Shown here piece by piece: positions 6,951 through 16,319 of a DNA stretch of 64,000 nucleotides. A program made the position numbers and the translations under genes. The first letter of the stretch is position 1. Every line of letters begins with the position of its first letter. A model generated the notes under the pieces. The model was not told where the DNA came from and searched no databases. It saw only the letters and a list, made by a program, of their open reading frames with translations. Source of the stretch: Paenibacillus sp. UNC451MF (GTDB lineage Bacteria; Bacillota; Bacilli; Paenibacillales; NBRC-103111); NCBI RefSeq assembly GCF_000686845.1, contig NZ_JMLS01000005.1:1-64000 (forward strand). Reading direction: 5' to 3'.

Positions 6951-8258
6951 GTGGATGCTTGGAGAAGCTGGTTAAAGGAGTCTTTCGGTAAAAAGCTGAA
7001 ACGGCTGCATGCTTGGAACGCGTGGTTGGTAGCTCTGCTGGCTTTAACGGGTGTTGTACTGTATATCCCTACGATACGTGGGGATCTAGGAGCTTTTCGA
7101 GTATTTTTAAAGCAGGCACACAGTGTACTAGGCATCGTTTCCATCCTGATTATCTTATACTATATCCGTTATATCCCGAAGCATTGGAGGCAAATCCGGC
7201 AAAAAATAAATCAGCGCTGGAATTTAGTGATTGTTCTTATGCTGCTGGCGGGCTGGAGTGTGACAGGACTCATCTTGTGGCAGTTCCGAAGCTTCCCCCC
7301 AATATGGAGCAATGCGGCGCTTGTGCTGCATGACTTGTTCACATGGGTAGGTATTCCCTATGCGGTGTATCATTCTGTTTCGAGAAGCCGATGGTTGAAG
7401 GCAATGAGACGGAGGGAGCGTGAAGCCTCATCTCAGAGCGAGAAGCATGAGGGAGTCTCCGCTAAAGCGGTGGCATCAGAAGATAGTGAAATTTTACCTC
7501 AAGCACAAATCGATTATTGGAAGAAGGCTCCGATTTCGCGGGCTGCCTTTATTCGCTGGGTTATAGGGCTGGCTATCGTGTTCGGAGTAGGTCCGGCGTT
7601 TTATCGCTGGTTGAAGACGGTAACAGATACCGGAGGGGCCGAGCTGGATCAATTGGCAGGAGAGGACGCGAATCGGATGCTCCCTGCGCCAGAGGCGCTT
7701 CCTGAATCGAATCCGCCTGTCGGAGGTGGAGGACAAGGGCAATTTAGGATTTACACGGTCACGGACATCCCGGCTTTTTCGAGTGAAAACTGGAAATTTA
7801 CGGTTGGAGGACTGGTAGAGAAGCCTCTCTCCTGGAGTTGGGAGGAATTTCTTAAGCTAAAACGCAAAGTACAGGTCAGTGATTTTCACTGTGTTACAGG
7901 TTGGTCTGTTTATAAAGTAACCTGGGAGGGCATTCCATTATCCGAGCTGCTGGCTATGGCAGATGTGAAGAACACAGGCCGCTTTGTCAAAATGTATTCG
8001 GGAGACAAGGTATATACGGATTGTTTATCGTTGGAGCAGGCGCAGATGGAGGATATTATGGTAGCCGTTCTCATGGATGGCAAGCCAATCCCTCAACAGC
8101 TGGGAGGTCCGGTCCGATTGGTCGTGCCCCAGATGTATGCCTATAAATCAGTCAAATGGCTTCAAGCTATTGAGCTGATCGATAAAGAGCATATCGGTTA
8201 TTGGGAAGTGCGCGGTTATGACAATGACGCTTGGGTAAGCAAAAACAGATTGTCATAA
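6951..8258 (+). CDS. Membrane-anchored molybdopterin oxidoreductase (cytochrome-b-like N-terminus fused to sulfite-oxidase-fold domain)
   Basis: A 435-residue fusion. Residues 1-150 hold four hydrophobic helices with His at 20, 57, 127 and 141, a pattern like cytochrome b561 or YedZ/MsrQ haem proteins. A polar linker follows, then a fifth hydrophobic segment (about 197-218), a Gly-rich linker, and a sulfite-oxidase-fold domain (about 265-430). Cys314 in FHCVTGWS matches the Mo-ligating Cys, and YKSVKW is the conserved C-terminal motif. By analogy with MsrPQ it may reduce oxidised methionine or another substrate outside the membrane using quinol electrons; this is inference. The GTG at 6951 has an AGGAGGG site eight bases upstream and was preferred over a TTG at 6909. 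Cofactor genes lie 1.3-5 kb downstream. Confidence 0.8.
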   Translation: MDAWRSWLKESFGKKLKRLHAWNAWLVALLALTGVVLYIPTIRGDLGAFRVFLKQAHSVLGIVSILIILYYIRYIPKHWRQIRQKINQRWNLVIVLMLLAGWSVTGLILWQFRSFPPIWSNAALVLHDLFTWVGIPYAVYHSVSRSRWLKAMRRREREASSQSEKHEGVSAKAVASEDSEILPQAQIDYWKKAPISRAAFIRWVIGLAIVFGVGPAFYRWLKTVTDTGGAELDQLAGEDANRMLPAPEALPESNPPVGGGGQGQFRIYTVTDIPAFSSENWKFTVGGLVEKPLSWSWEEFLKLKRKVQVSDFHCVTGWSVYKVTWEGIPLSELLAMADVKNTGRFVKMYSGDKVYTDCLSLEQAQMEDIMVAVLMDGKPIPQQLGGPVRLVVPQMYAYKSVKWLQAIELIDKEHIGYWEVRGYDNDAWVSKNRLS

Positions 8259-8264
8259 CCGTCT

Positions 8265-9407
8265 TCAGCTTTCCTCAGAAGATGGAGCCTTCAAGGGGAA
8301 CTGGCTGGCCGGTTCCTTTTGTTTGCTCCATTTTTTTCGAGCGAGGGCTATCAATAGAAGCAAAATAGGTATTACAAGCTGAATGGTAATATAAAAAAAC
8401 ACGAGAGACGTGGATAGAAGATGGTTCAGCACTTCCCGGCTTGAAGCAATCCATCTGCTATAAACGAGAGACATATAGCCTACAGCAAAAACGATCGATC
8501 GATATCTTGGAAGGTTGAGCCACTGGGCGACTATCAGTACCAGGACATAATAAACGACGGATATTTTGATGAACATCCCAAGCACCCATATGGCCATAGC
8601 AATAGCTTCTAAATGCTCCAGAAAGTCGGCAAGACTGATGTAACGCGCTGCTAGCATGACCGGATAGCTGTAGCTGTCGACAAGGTCTCCAAGCAACAGC
8701 AAGCTGATGATGCCGCATAGCACCATGGATACCATAACCGCCAATACGGAAATAAACGCCCATTTCAGCTCTTTCTTATGATTGGCTATAAAAGGGAGCA
8801 GAAAGCTGATATCGAAGAATTCCGTGAACCAGGTTTGGGTTGGAATAGCTGCTTTGAGAGATGGTGCTACACCGTGCTCAAATACAGGCAGCATATTGTC
8901 CGGGTCAAGATCTGGTATCGCTAAAGCAAAAATCAGCAACAGAAGAACGACAACAATGGGGACGAAAAACTGAGAGACCCGTCCCAACACTTCTAAACCA
9001 CTACGAACAGCAAAAGCGCAAACGAGAATCATGCTGCTCATGACAATAATGATTGGAGTTTGGTGTAAAAATGCATCCATAATAAATTCACCGTATTCTC
9101 TAATCATAATTCCGAGGTTGATAAAGTAAGAGATGACATAGATGAATCCTATTGTCTTCCCAAGTGTCAATCCAAGAATGTCGGTGCTGTACTCAATCAT
9201 GCTTTGTCCAGGATAAAGTTTGTGCAGCCAATACATCACACAAACGATCAAAAAACCAGCCAGCGAGGCCCAGATGGGGGCAATCCATAAGTCTTTGTCC
9301 GCAAGCTTTGCGGTGATAGAGGGAACGGAGAGAATCGATGTGGATATGATAGTCGGGAACATCAGCACTCCCATCTGGAATGAAGAGATTCGCCCCTTTT
9401 CAATCAT
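8265..9407 (-). CDS. GerAB-type spore germination permease
   Basis: A 380-residue integral membrane protein with about ten hydrophobic helices, belonging to the GerAB/YndE branch of the APC superfamily. These B subunits bind nutrient germinants in the inner spore membrane, in complex with A and C subunits. No gerA or gerC partner is adjacent, so this is an orphan copy. The start at 9407 (MIEKGRISSFQ) was chosen because GGGGGGA lies eight bases upstream. It ends six bases after the oppositely oriented oxidoreductase stop. Confidence 0.88.
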   Translation of the reverse strand: MIEKGRISSFQMGVLMFPTIISTSILSVPSITAKLADKDLWIAPIWASLAGFLIVCVMYWLHKLYPGQSMIEYSTDILGLTLGKTIGFIYVISYFINLGIMIREYGEFIMDAFLHQTPIIIVMSSMILVCAFAVRSGLEVLGRVSQFFVPIVVVLLLLIFALAIPDLDPDNMLPVFEHGVAPSLKAAIPTQTWFTEFFDISFLLPFIANHKKELKWAFISVLAVMVSMVLCGIISLLLLGDLVDSYSYPVMLAARYISLADFLEHLEAIAMAIWVLGMFIKISVVYYVLVLIVAQWLNLPRYRSIVFAVGYMSLVYSRWIASSREVLNHLLSTSLVFFYITIQLVIPILLLLIALARKKWSKQKEPASQFPLKAPSSEES

Positions 9408-9576
9408 GCTGCAAGTCCCCCCATGTTTCATACTACTTCTTATTTTATCCTTTCCAGTAGAGCGTTAAACGGTAAAAACCAATGATTCATATAGCGATCA
9501 GAACGATTTTCTTTTATAGTAGTAAGACATTACTTTTCGCAGGCGTGGAAGTCTGTTTATAGAGGAGATTGACGAG

Positions 9577-10221
9577 ATGCAGCTGTTGTCGTTAAATGTA
9601 GGGAAGCCTATCGTAATCGAGTATAAAGGGAAACCATTAGAGACCGGAATTTACAAGCAGCCTGTTGAAGGCAACGTATATCTGTCGTCCATTCAGCTGG
9701 ACGGGGATGGTCAAGCGGATCTGATTAACCATGGAGGAAAAGATAAAGCCGTTTGCGTCTATTGTTCGGAGCATTTCGGATTTTGGCAGGAGCAGCTTGG
9801 TCGTGAGCTGTCCTACGGAGCTTTTGGAGAAAATTTCACCGTTTCAGGAATGATGGAATCAGGGGTACATATCGGCGATATATTCGAGATCGGAGAAGCC
9901 ATTGTGCAAATCACCCAACCCAGACAGCCATGCTTCAAGCTTGGCAAGAGGTATGATATGCCTCAGCTGCCGATACAGGTGCAAAACACAGGCTTTACAG
10001 GGTATTACTTTCGTGTTCTGAAGGAAGGGAATGTGGCTAAAGGTCAGCATTTCAACCTCGTGGAGCGTCATCCTGGAGCTATAACTATACTTGAGGCAAA
10101 CCGATTGAAGTATCATGATAAAAGTGATTGGGACGGGATTCGGGCATTGCTTGAAGTCGAGGCGCTCTCAGAGAGCTGGAGGGCATCTTTTCAAAAACGA
10201 TGGGATGGAGCAGAAGGCTAG
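9577..10221 (+). CDS. MOSC domain protein (YiiM-like)
   Basis: A 214-residue protein of the MOSC family, predicted to bind molybdenum cofactor or a sulfurated form and often linked to N-hydroxylated compound reduction. A MOSC core runs from about residue 20 to 155, including the conserved GGKDKAVCVY, YGAFGENFTVSG and the Cys-containing QPRQPCFKLG (about 111-120). The C-terminal 40 residues look like the 3-alpha domain found in YiiM homologues. It is 36 bp upstream of mobA on the same strand, consistent with a cofactor operon. AGAGGAGA precedes the ATG. Confidence 0.88.
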   Translation: MQLLSLNVGKPIVIEYKGKPLETGIYKQPVEGNVYLSSIQLDGDGQADLINHGGKDKAVCVYCSEHFGFWQEQLGRELSYGAFGENFTVSGMMESGVHIGDIFEIGEAIVQITQPRQPCFKLGKRYDMPQLPIQVQNTGFTGYYFRVLKEGNVAKGQHFNLVERHPGAITILEANRLKYHDKSDWDGIRALLEVEALSESWRASFQKRWDGAEG

Positions 10222-10257
10222 CAGCTAATATCCTATCCGATATGGAGGAATGGGCCG

Positions 10258-10887
10258 ATGAACGGGAGGCAAGAATCACTTTCAGGGGTTGTGCTGGCCG
10301 GAGGACAGAACCGTCGAATGGGCGGCCGTCTGAAGGCAATGCTGCAGTTGCAAGGTCAGCTATTTATCGAGAGGCAGCTGGAGGAGCTTGGCAAGCTGTG
10401 CGGAGAAATTCTGATCATAGCAAACGATCCGGCTCCTTTTGAAAAGCTGCTGCTTGCACACAGCGATAAGAACTTGCGGGTAATCCCCGATTTAATGCCT
10501 GGGAAAGGCCCGCTTGCAGGTATGCAGGCAGCAATGGAAGCGGCACAAGGGGAAACCTTGTGGGTTGTCGCTTGTGATATGCCTAATATATCGGAAGAGT
10601 CGGCTAAAGCAATGCTGGAGCTGATAAACGATGATTATGACGCCGTGGTACCGATACTTGACGGCAGAACGCAGCCGCTTCATGCTATTTATCAGGTGAA
10701 GCAATGTAAGGACATCTTAGATGAATTGCTCGCGGCCAATCAGTATAGGGTTATGGAATTTATGCATAAGCTGAATTACAAGCAAGTGGATGAACAATTC
10801 TTTGTTGAGAAAGGCATCTCGGTCGAATTTGCAGTAAATGTTAATGATCCAGAACAATATGAGAAGCTTCAGTATGAAAATAAGTAA
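10258..10887 (+). CDS. mobA: Molybdenum cofactor guanylyltransferase
   Basis: Transfers GMP from GTP to molybdopterin to form the dinucleotide cofactor (bis-MGD family cofactors). The nucleotide-binding motif LAGGQNRRMGG is at about residues 13-23, followed by a Rossmann-like nucleotidyltransferase core with VVACDMPNIS near 95-104. At 209 residues it has the typical length. A GGAGG site precedes the ATG by 12 bases. It follows the MOSC gene and precedes moaA by 117 bp. A MobA is not needed by the sulfite-oxidase-type domain at 6951, so other Mo enzymes are likely encoded elsewhere. Confidence 0.9.
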   Translation: MNGRQESLSGVVLAGGQNRRMGGRLKAMLQLQGQLFIERQLEELGKLCGEILIIANDPAPFEKLLLAHSDKNLRVIPDLMPGKGPLAGMQAAMEAAQGETLWVVACDMPNISEESAKAMLELINDDYDAVVPILDGRTQPLHAIYQVKQCKDILDELLAANQYRVMEFMHKLNYKQVDEQFFVEKGISVEFAVNVNDPEQYEKLQYENK

Positions 10888-11004
10888 ATGTTAGAAAACA
10901 TGACATTGAACTATTTTTTTACATTGAAGTATGCCATAATAGAATTAATTATTGAAGCAGGAAAGTGACGGAACAATAAAAGTGGATAACGGAGGTGAGC
11001 TGTG

Positions 11005-12009
11005 ATGTCAGTCATTTTAACGGATCGTTTCGGTCGGGTTCACGATTATTTACGCATTTCGGTTACGGATCGTTGTAACCTTCGCTGTGTTTACTGCATG
11101 CCTGAGGAAGGGATGCAGTTCGAGCCCGACGAACGACTGCTGACCTTTGATGAAATTGTCGAGGTGGTTCGGGTGCTGGCAGCTCTTGGACTGCGCAAGC
11201 TGCGCATCACCGGAGGAGAACCGTTGGTAAGAAAAAACATCGAGCAGCTCATAGCCCGTCTCTCTGCCATTAACGGTATTGAGGATATCGCCTTGACGAC
11301 GAATGGAATATTCTTTGCCTCAAAAGCGGAACAGCTTCGTGCTGCTGGTTTGACGCGGATTAATATCAGCTTGGATTCGTTACGTGCTGACCGCTTCTCC
11401 TTGATTACCCGCGGTGGGGACATTAACCGGGTGCTGAATGCCATCGATGCGGCTTATCGTGTAGGCTTGAATCCTATCAAGCTGAATGTGGTGCTGATGA
11501 AGGGCTTGAATGATGATGAAATCGATGATTTTCTGCAAATGACTATTGACCGTAAAATACAGGTTCGATTTATTGAATATATGCCTATCGGTCATGACGA
11601 TGCCGGCTGGAAGAGCAAGTATGTCCCGTTAAGCAAAGTCACGGATCGATGTGCGGAGCGTGGTTGGCAGGTCACTCCGTATGGGGAAATCTATGGCAAC
11701 GGCCCTTCTCAAAACTTTCAGATCGAAGGAGCTCTCGGCACCTTCGGTTTGATTCATCCGGTGAGCGATCATTTTTGTGAAACATGCAATCGTCTTCGCC
11801 TTACGGCTGACGGAAACATTAAACCTTGCTTGTACTGGTCGGATGAGTTCAATGTTAGAACCTATATTGGCAACGATCAAGCTTTGGCGGACTTATTCCT
11901 CAAAGCGCTGGAAGTGAAGCCGGAAAGCCATGAAATGGCTAAAGCGCTGCTAAACGAGCAGCAAAGTCACATTCCTACGCTGCGGAGAATGTCGCAGATA
12001 GGGGGATAA
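11005..12009 (+). CDS. moaA: GTP 3',8-cyclase (molybdenum cofactor step 1)
   Basis: A radical SAM enzyme that converts GTP to 3',8-cyclo-7,8-dihydro-GTP. The N-terminal cluster motif CNLRCVYC (Cys24, 28, 31) binds SAM and the C-terminal cluster uses [18 protein letters not shown]. The protein ends in GG, as MoaA proteins do, and the tail is needed for catalysis. The ATG at 11005 lies six bases after GGAGGTGA; a GTG immediately before it is possible. moeA begins eight bp after the stop. No moaB, C, D or E gene is present in the window. Confidence 0.96.
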   Translation: MSVILTDRFGRVHDYLRISVTDRCNLRCVYCMPEEGMQFEPDERLLTFDEIVEVVRVLAALGLRKLRITGGEPLVRKNIEQLIARLSAINGIEDIALTTNGIFFASKAEQLRAAGLTRINISLDSLRADRFSLITRGGDINRVLNAIDAAYRVGLNPIKLNVVLMKGLNDDEIDDFLQMTIDRKIQVRFIEYMPIGHDDAGWKSKYVPLSKVTDRCAERGWQVTPYGEIYGNGPSQNFQIEGALGTFGLIHPVSDHFCETCNRLRLTADGNIKPCLYWSDEFNVRTYIGNDQALADLFLKALEVKPESHEMAKALLNEQQSHIPTLRRMSQIGG

Positions 12010-12016
12010 AGCCAAC

Positions 12017-13255
12017 GTGTCCGGAATAAGGTTTCAAAGAAAAGCGGTCTCCGTCCTCGAAGCCCAGCAGGCAGTGCTTGGAAGGGTCAGGCACCAGGAG
12101 ATAGAAGAAGTGCCTCTGACAGAAAGCTTCGGACGTCGTCTGGCAGCAGCGGTGTCGGCGGATCAGCCGATGCCGCATTTTCGCCGTTCTGGAGTAGATG
12201 GCTATGCGATATGCGCTTCGGACAGCGAACCAGCCTCTCCAGAAAGCTCTGTCACACTGGAGGTAGTAGAGCACATTTATGGTGGAGATGTGCCGCAACG
12301 CAGTATCCAGTCGGGCCAGGCTTCCCGTATTATGACAGGAGCGGTAGTACCCGATGGTGCTGATGCTGTGATTATGCTTGAGATGACGGAGACTCGGGAA
12401 CGGCATGTGTATATTCGCAAGAGGATGGCTGTAGGAGACAATATCACCCCGATTGGTCAAGAGGTAGCCGCAGGTGAGATGCTCTTACAAGAGGGACAAA
12501 CGATCGGAGCGGGAGAGACGGCTATTCTGGCTGCTTTCGGGTATTCAAGTGTCCCCGTATACCGTAAGCCGCGCGTTGCGATTATCTCGACGGGATCGGA
12601 GCTGCTGGACGTAGGCAAGTCGCTAGAGCCTGGAAAAATACGCAACAGCAACAGCTATATGCTGGCTTGTCAGGTACGGGAAGCAGGCGGAGAGGCCATC
12701 ATTATGCCGAAGGTGCCGGATGATCCGGCGAAGCTTGAAGAAGAGCTGTTGAATGTAATGAAAGAGGCGGATTTGGTTCTAACAACAGGGGGCGTATCGG
12801 TAGGGGACAAGGATGTGCTTGTCGATGTGTTCGAGCGCTGGGAGGGGGAGCTGCTCTTCAATAAAGTAGCAATGCGGCCTGGAAGCCCGACTTCTGTCGG
12901 TGTGTGGAAGGATAAGCTGCTGTTTGCCCTCTCTGGCAACCCGGGTGCCTGCTTTGTAGGCTTCGAGCTTTTTGTACGGCCTTATTTGTGTGGTTTAATG
13001 GGTTGCAGCGCGCGGATGCATAAGGAGGTAGAGGCTCGCTTGCTTACCGATTATTCCAAGGGGTCTGCTTATCCCCGCTATGTACGTGGAACGCTTGTTA
13101 TGGAGCATGGAATGCTCGGAGCAAAGCCGGCAGGGATGGACAAATCAAGCATTATGGTATCCATAAAGGATGCCGATTGCTTAATTCACATTCCAGCAGG
13201 CGGCAGAGGTGCTTCGGCGGGCGAGATGGTAAAAGTATTGCTTCTGAATCATTAA
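12017..13255 (+). CDS. moeA: Molybdopterin molybdenumtransferase
   Basis: Inserts molybdate into adenylylated molybdopterin. The 412 residues cover the MoeA N-terminal domains I and II (PMPHFRRSGVDGYAI near 52-66, IMTGAVVPDGADAVI near 108-122), the MoCF-binding domain (TGSELLDVGK..NSNSYML, TTGGVSVGDKD, AMRPGSPTSVG, ALSGNPGACFVGFE) and domain IV at the end. The start is GTG at 12017, with GGGGGAT overlapping the end of moaA, so the two are translationally close. A strong terminator follows. Confidence 0.95.
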   Translation: MSGIRFQRKAVSVLEAQQAVLGRVRHQEIEEVPLTESFGRRLAAAVSADQPMPHFRRSGVDGYAICASDSEPASPESSVTLEVVEHIYGGDVPQRSIQSGQASRIMTGAVVPDGADAVIMLEMTETRERHVYIRKRMAVGDNITPIGQEVAAGEMLLQEGQTIGAGETAILAAFGYSSVPVYRKPRVAIISTGSELLDVGKSLEPGKIRNSNSYMLACQVREAGGEAIIMPKVPDDPAKLEEELLNVMKEADLVLTTGGVSVGDKDVLVDVFERWEGELLFNKVAMRPGSPTSVGVWKDKLLFALSGNPGACFVGFELFVRPYLCGLMGCSARMHKEVEARLLTDYSKGSAYPRYVRGTLVMEHGMLGAKPAGMDKSSIMVSIKDADCLIHIPAGGRGASAGEMVKVLLLNH

Positions 13256-13273
13256 AAGATAAATAGTATGAAA

Positions 13274-13323
13274 AACAACCCCCGAGAAGGCGTATGAACG
13301 CCATTTCGGGGGTTGTTCTTTTG
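13274..13323 (+). terminator. Terminator after moeA
   Basis: AACAACCCCCGA pairs with TCGGGGGTTGTT over an inner GGCG/CGCC helix, followed by CTTTT. It closes the molybdenum cofactor unit. Confidence 0.9.
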
Positions 13324-13378
13324 ATGCTAGAGAGGCGTTTCGCTAAAATGCTCTAGCAATCCGCGCATCTCGTAAGAA

Positions 13379-13471
13379 TTAATACAATACTCCGCGAGTA
13401 ACAATAACCAGCAGGATGAACAATACAAGGATTACACCTGTGCTTGTGAAAACTCCGCCAACACCGCTCAT
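13379..13471 (-). CDS. YjcZ-family sporulation micropeptide
   Basis: A 30-residue peptide beginning MSGVGG, with a single hydrophobic helix (VILVLFILLVIV) and ending in RGVLY. This matches the tiny single-membrane-span YjcZ family common in sporulating bacilli, whose members are made in the mother cell or forespore; the role is unknown. A GGGGGAT ribosome site lies upstream of the ATG at 13471. It has its own transcription unit. Confidence 0.85.
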   Translation of the reverse strand: MSGVGGVFTSTGVILVLFILLVIVTRGVLY

Positions 13472-13854
13472 TCGACATCCCCCTTTCAGAAGACATGATA
13501 TACCATATGTAAGGGAGATGGCTGCTGATTGGACTAGAGCCCGATCGCGGTGAGGAAAAAAGCCCGTATTCGACTAAGTAATCGGAAATAATTCCCTTCA
13601 TTAATAGAAATTTTAGCCTCATAATGGTAATATGTCCATATACTGTACTCTGAATACATTGATATTTGGGGGTTATTCTTATCTGCCTGACAGGTTGTCA
13701 GCAGTAACAAGATTGGGAATCCTGAGCAACAAGACGAGGAACGTAGAGGAGGATGAGCCGCTGTATAAAGTATGATTGACGTTCATGTTTCTAGAATGTG
13801 GTAATCGGACAATAAAAAATAGGTTACTGTGATGAAAGGGGGCGTGCTTAAGAT
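13472..13854. other. Intergenic region with small regulatory candidates
   Basis: This 383-bp gap holds the start region of the micropeptide (minus strand) and the leader of the histidine kinase (plus strand). A palindrome CTGACA-GGT-TGTCAG lies at 13687-13701. TTGACG at about 13775 could be a -35 box for the kinase, but the -10 region is weak. I see no further gene. Confidence 0.5.
13501..13509 (-). promoter_or_regulatory. Candidate sigma-K/sigma-E -10 element
   Basis: On the minus strand CATATGGTA fits the sporulation -10 pattern CATA-N3-TA, 30 bases upstream of the YjcZ-type micropeptide start. The -35 element is not clear. Confidence 0.35.
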
Positions 13855-15132
13855 TTGAGTCATCTGCTGTTAAACGTGCTGATCATTTGGGCATGCATCT
13901 TTTTGTATCAGGTGCTGTGGCTGGATAGGCTAAATCATAATATTAAGCTGGATAAGCCTGTACTGACGGGTGTGCTCGCGATAGGTTTGACAGGGTGCAT
14001 GTCGTTTCAAATTTGTTCTTTCCAGGAATACTTATTCGATTTACGCGGTGTATTGTTAATCATCGGAAGCCTGTATGGAGGCATATTCGTCGGGCTGATC
14101 CTATCTGTATTTACCATCCTTGTACGTGTACTTCAGGGAGGGGCCGAGCTATGGTCTATGGTAATCATTGTTATGTTGGGATGGATGTTCATATCCTATT
14201 TTGGCCGCAAATATCGTCTCCTTCCGATGAAAAAGAAGCTGCTTGCCGGGACACTTCTGGCAGGTTGCGTCGGAGAGCTTATCATAGTTTTAATCTATCT
14301 GTTGAGGCCTGAATATAGTCATTGGAGCTTCCGGATGGTATGCCATATGCTGATATTTGGTCTGCTGCATGCCGTTTGCGCTTATATGAGTATTTATTTT
14401 ATTGAAAAGATGAATGAAAATTCGATCATGAAAGCCGAGATTCAACAGAAGGAAAAAATGCAGATGCTAGGTGAGCTTGCCGCCTCGGTCGCGCATGAAA
14501 TTCGTAATCCGATGACGGTAGTTCGTGGATTCATGCAGCTGATGAATACGCACAGTACGGCATTAAAACGTTTTAATGATTATGCTCCTTTAATTATAGA
14601 GGAATTGGACCGCGTAGAGTCCATCTTAAGCGATTATTTGTCATTCGCCAAGCCGCATGACTCCGCATGGGAGAAGCTTAATTTAAGCGAGCAGATGTCT
14701 CAGGCGGTGGAGTTGGTTAAGCCTTATGCTAATATGCACCATGTGGAGATTCAGACCTGCTGGCAGACAGCGCTAACCATTTATTTTGACCGTAAAAAAT
14801 TAAGGCAGCTGATTGTAAATCTGATTAAAAATGGAATTGAGGCAATGCCAGACGGAGGAAAGTTGCATTTGGAGCTGTACCGAGAGGACGATCATGCCAT
14901 TATTCGTATTTTGGATGAAGGAATCGGGATGTCTGAGGAAGAATTGAAACGATTGGGATCCCTCTTTTATTCCACCAAAACAAAAGGAACGGGCATAGGG
15001 ATTATGATCTGTTATAAAATAATAGAGACGGCTAATGGAACTCTTCAGCTGCAAAGCGAGAAGGGCAAAGGGACCACGGTAACCATCAGGCTGCCTTTAT
15101 CAGTCCAAGAGAGGATGGGGAAAAAGACTTGA
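13855..15132 (+). CDS. Membrane sensor histidine kinase (5TM-type sensor, sporulation-kinase-like)
   Basis: A 425-residue kinase. Residues 1-185 hold five to six membrane helices resembling the 5TM LytS-like receptor region. A HisKA domain follows with H-box Val-Ala-His-Glu-Ile-Arg-Asn-Pro (phosphoacceptor His214), then an HATPase domain with an N box (LIKNGIEAMPDG) and G boxes (ILDEGIGM, GTGIGIMI). The layout recalls KinB-type sporulation kinases feeding Spo0F; no response regulator is adjacent, which fits a phosphorelay kinase. The start is TTG, with AAAGGGGG 12 bases upstream, a slightly long spacing. It overlaps the next gene by four bases. Confidence 0.85.
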   Translation: MSHLLLNVLIIWACIFLYQVLWLDRLNHNIKLDKPVLTGVLAIGLTGCMSFQICSFQEYLFDLRGVLLIIGSLYGGIFVGLILSVFTILVRVLQGGAELWSMVIIVMLGWMFISYFGRKYRLLPMKKKLLAGTLLAGCVGELIIVLIYLLRPEYSHWSFRMVCHMLIFGLLHAVCAYMSIYFIEKMNENSIMKAEIQQKEKMQMLGELAASVAHEIRNPMTVVRGFMQLMNTHSTALKRFNDYAPLIIEELDRVESILSDYLSFAKPHDSAWEKLNLSEQMSQAVELVKPYANMHHVEIQTCWQTALTIYFDRKKLRQLIVNLIKNGIEAMPDGGKLHLELYREDDHAIIRILDEGIGMSEEELKRLGSLFYSTKTKGTGIGIMICYKIIETANGTLQLQSEKGKGTTVTIRLPLSVQERMGKKT

Positions 15133-16319
15133 AATCGTTTGTTATTCGCCATATTCCAAAAGAGCATTTTCAAGATAGTTTGTCATTATCGGAGTTCGCT
15201 TTTCAATACGAGGTACCTAAGGAGGAGAGGGAGAAGAAAATCTCGCTTCTGAAGGAAAAAGAATGCTGGGGAGCTTATGTGGATGGAAAGCTGGCAGCCC
15301 GCATGACAGTAATGGATTTACATACATGGCTTTATGGTAAGCGATTCGCCATGGGAGGTATTGCTTCGGTAGCGACTTGGCCAGAATATCGAAGAGGTGG
15401 CTTGGTATCCGGATTGTTAAGCAATGCGCTGCAGGTTATGCGGGAGCAGGGACAAACCCTCTCGTACTTGCATCCGTTTCAATTCGCATTCTATAGGAAA
15501 TTCGGCTGGGAGACTTATACGGAAACAAAACAATACGAGATACCTACCTCGCTCCTTCCGAAACTGCCTCACCAGCCCGGCCGCATAGTCAGAGTCGGCA
15601 GAGATATAGAGCTGCTTAACTCCATATATCAACAATATGCTACGGGATATAACGGAACGTTGGATCGTGACGACGCATGGTGGAACAATCGGATTTTTAA
15701 CGCGAAAAAAGGGACTGCGGCCGTTTATTATGATGCATCCGGTTCTCCATCAGGTTATGTTCACTATGAAGTGAAAAATCAAGTATGCCGAATCCATGAG
15801 TTGGTGTATCTTCATCAGGAAGCATGGAAAGGGTTATGGCGGTTTATCGCCGATCATGATTCAATGATTGAGAAGGTAACGATAAGCGTTCCCGCAGATG
15901 ACCGTATGTCATACTTACTGGATAATCCTCGTATAAAGCAGGAAACGATTCCTTACTTTATGGCCAGAATTGTAGACGTCAAACCTTTTTTGGAGCAATT
16001 TCCGTTTGCGGCTACACGAGAAGGTTTAGAAGGAAGTTTGAGGCTGAGGGTTACGGACGCTCATGCCGAATGGAACGACGGTGAATTTTTATTGGAGATT
16101 TCTCCGGATGGACATGTTCATGTTGAGAAGATGACAGAAGGTGAAAGCTCTGCACCGGTCATAGCCTGTGGTATCGGAACGCTAACCGCGATGTTGATGG
16201 GATATCAGCGGCCAACGTTCCTGCATGAAATCGAACGCTTGCAGGGAGATCAAGAGTCTGTTCGTCTGCTTGAATCCATTATTCCTAAGGCCCAGACGTA
16301 TTTGCCTGACTTTTTCTAG
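15129..16319 (+). CDS. Eis-like GNAT acetyltransferase
   Basis: A 396-residue protein with the Eis/YpeA-type layout: an N-terminal GNAT domain (about 1-140) with the acetyl-CoA loop RRGGLVSGLL (about 88-97), a second GNAT-like half, and an SCP2-like C-terminal domain (about 285-396). Eis proteins acetylate amines such as aminoglycosides or Lys side chains; the substrate here is unknown. The C-terminal residue is Phe, which serves as catalytic carboxylate in Eis. The TTG start overlaps the kinase stop (TTGA), indicating translational coupling. Its 3' end overlaps the convergent secreted-protein gene by 35 bp. Confidence 0.85.
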   Translation: MKSFVIRHIPKEHFQDSLSLSEFAFQYEVPKEEREKKISLLKEKECWGAYVDGKLAARMTVMDLHTWLYGKRFAMGGIASVATWPEYRRGGLVSGLLSNALQVMREQGQTLSYLHPFQFAFYRKFGWETYTETKQYEIPTSLLPKLPHQPGRIVRVGRDIELLNSIYQQYATGYNGTLDRDDAWWNNRIFNAKKGTAAVYYDASGSPSGYVHYEVKNQVCRIHELVYLHQEAWKGLWRFIADHDSMIEKVTISVPADDRMSYLLDNPRIKQETIPYFMARIVDVKPFLEQFPFAATREGLEGSLRLRVTDAHAEWNDGEFLLEISPDGHVHVEKMTEGESSAPVIACGIGTLTAMLMGYQRPTFLHEIERLQGDQESVRLLESIIPKAQTYLPDFF

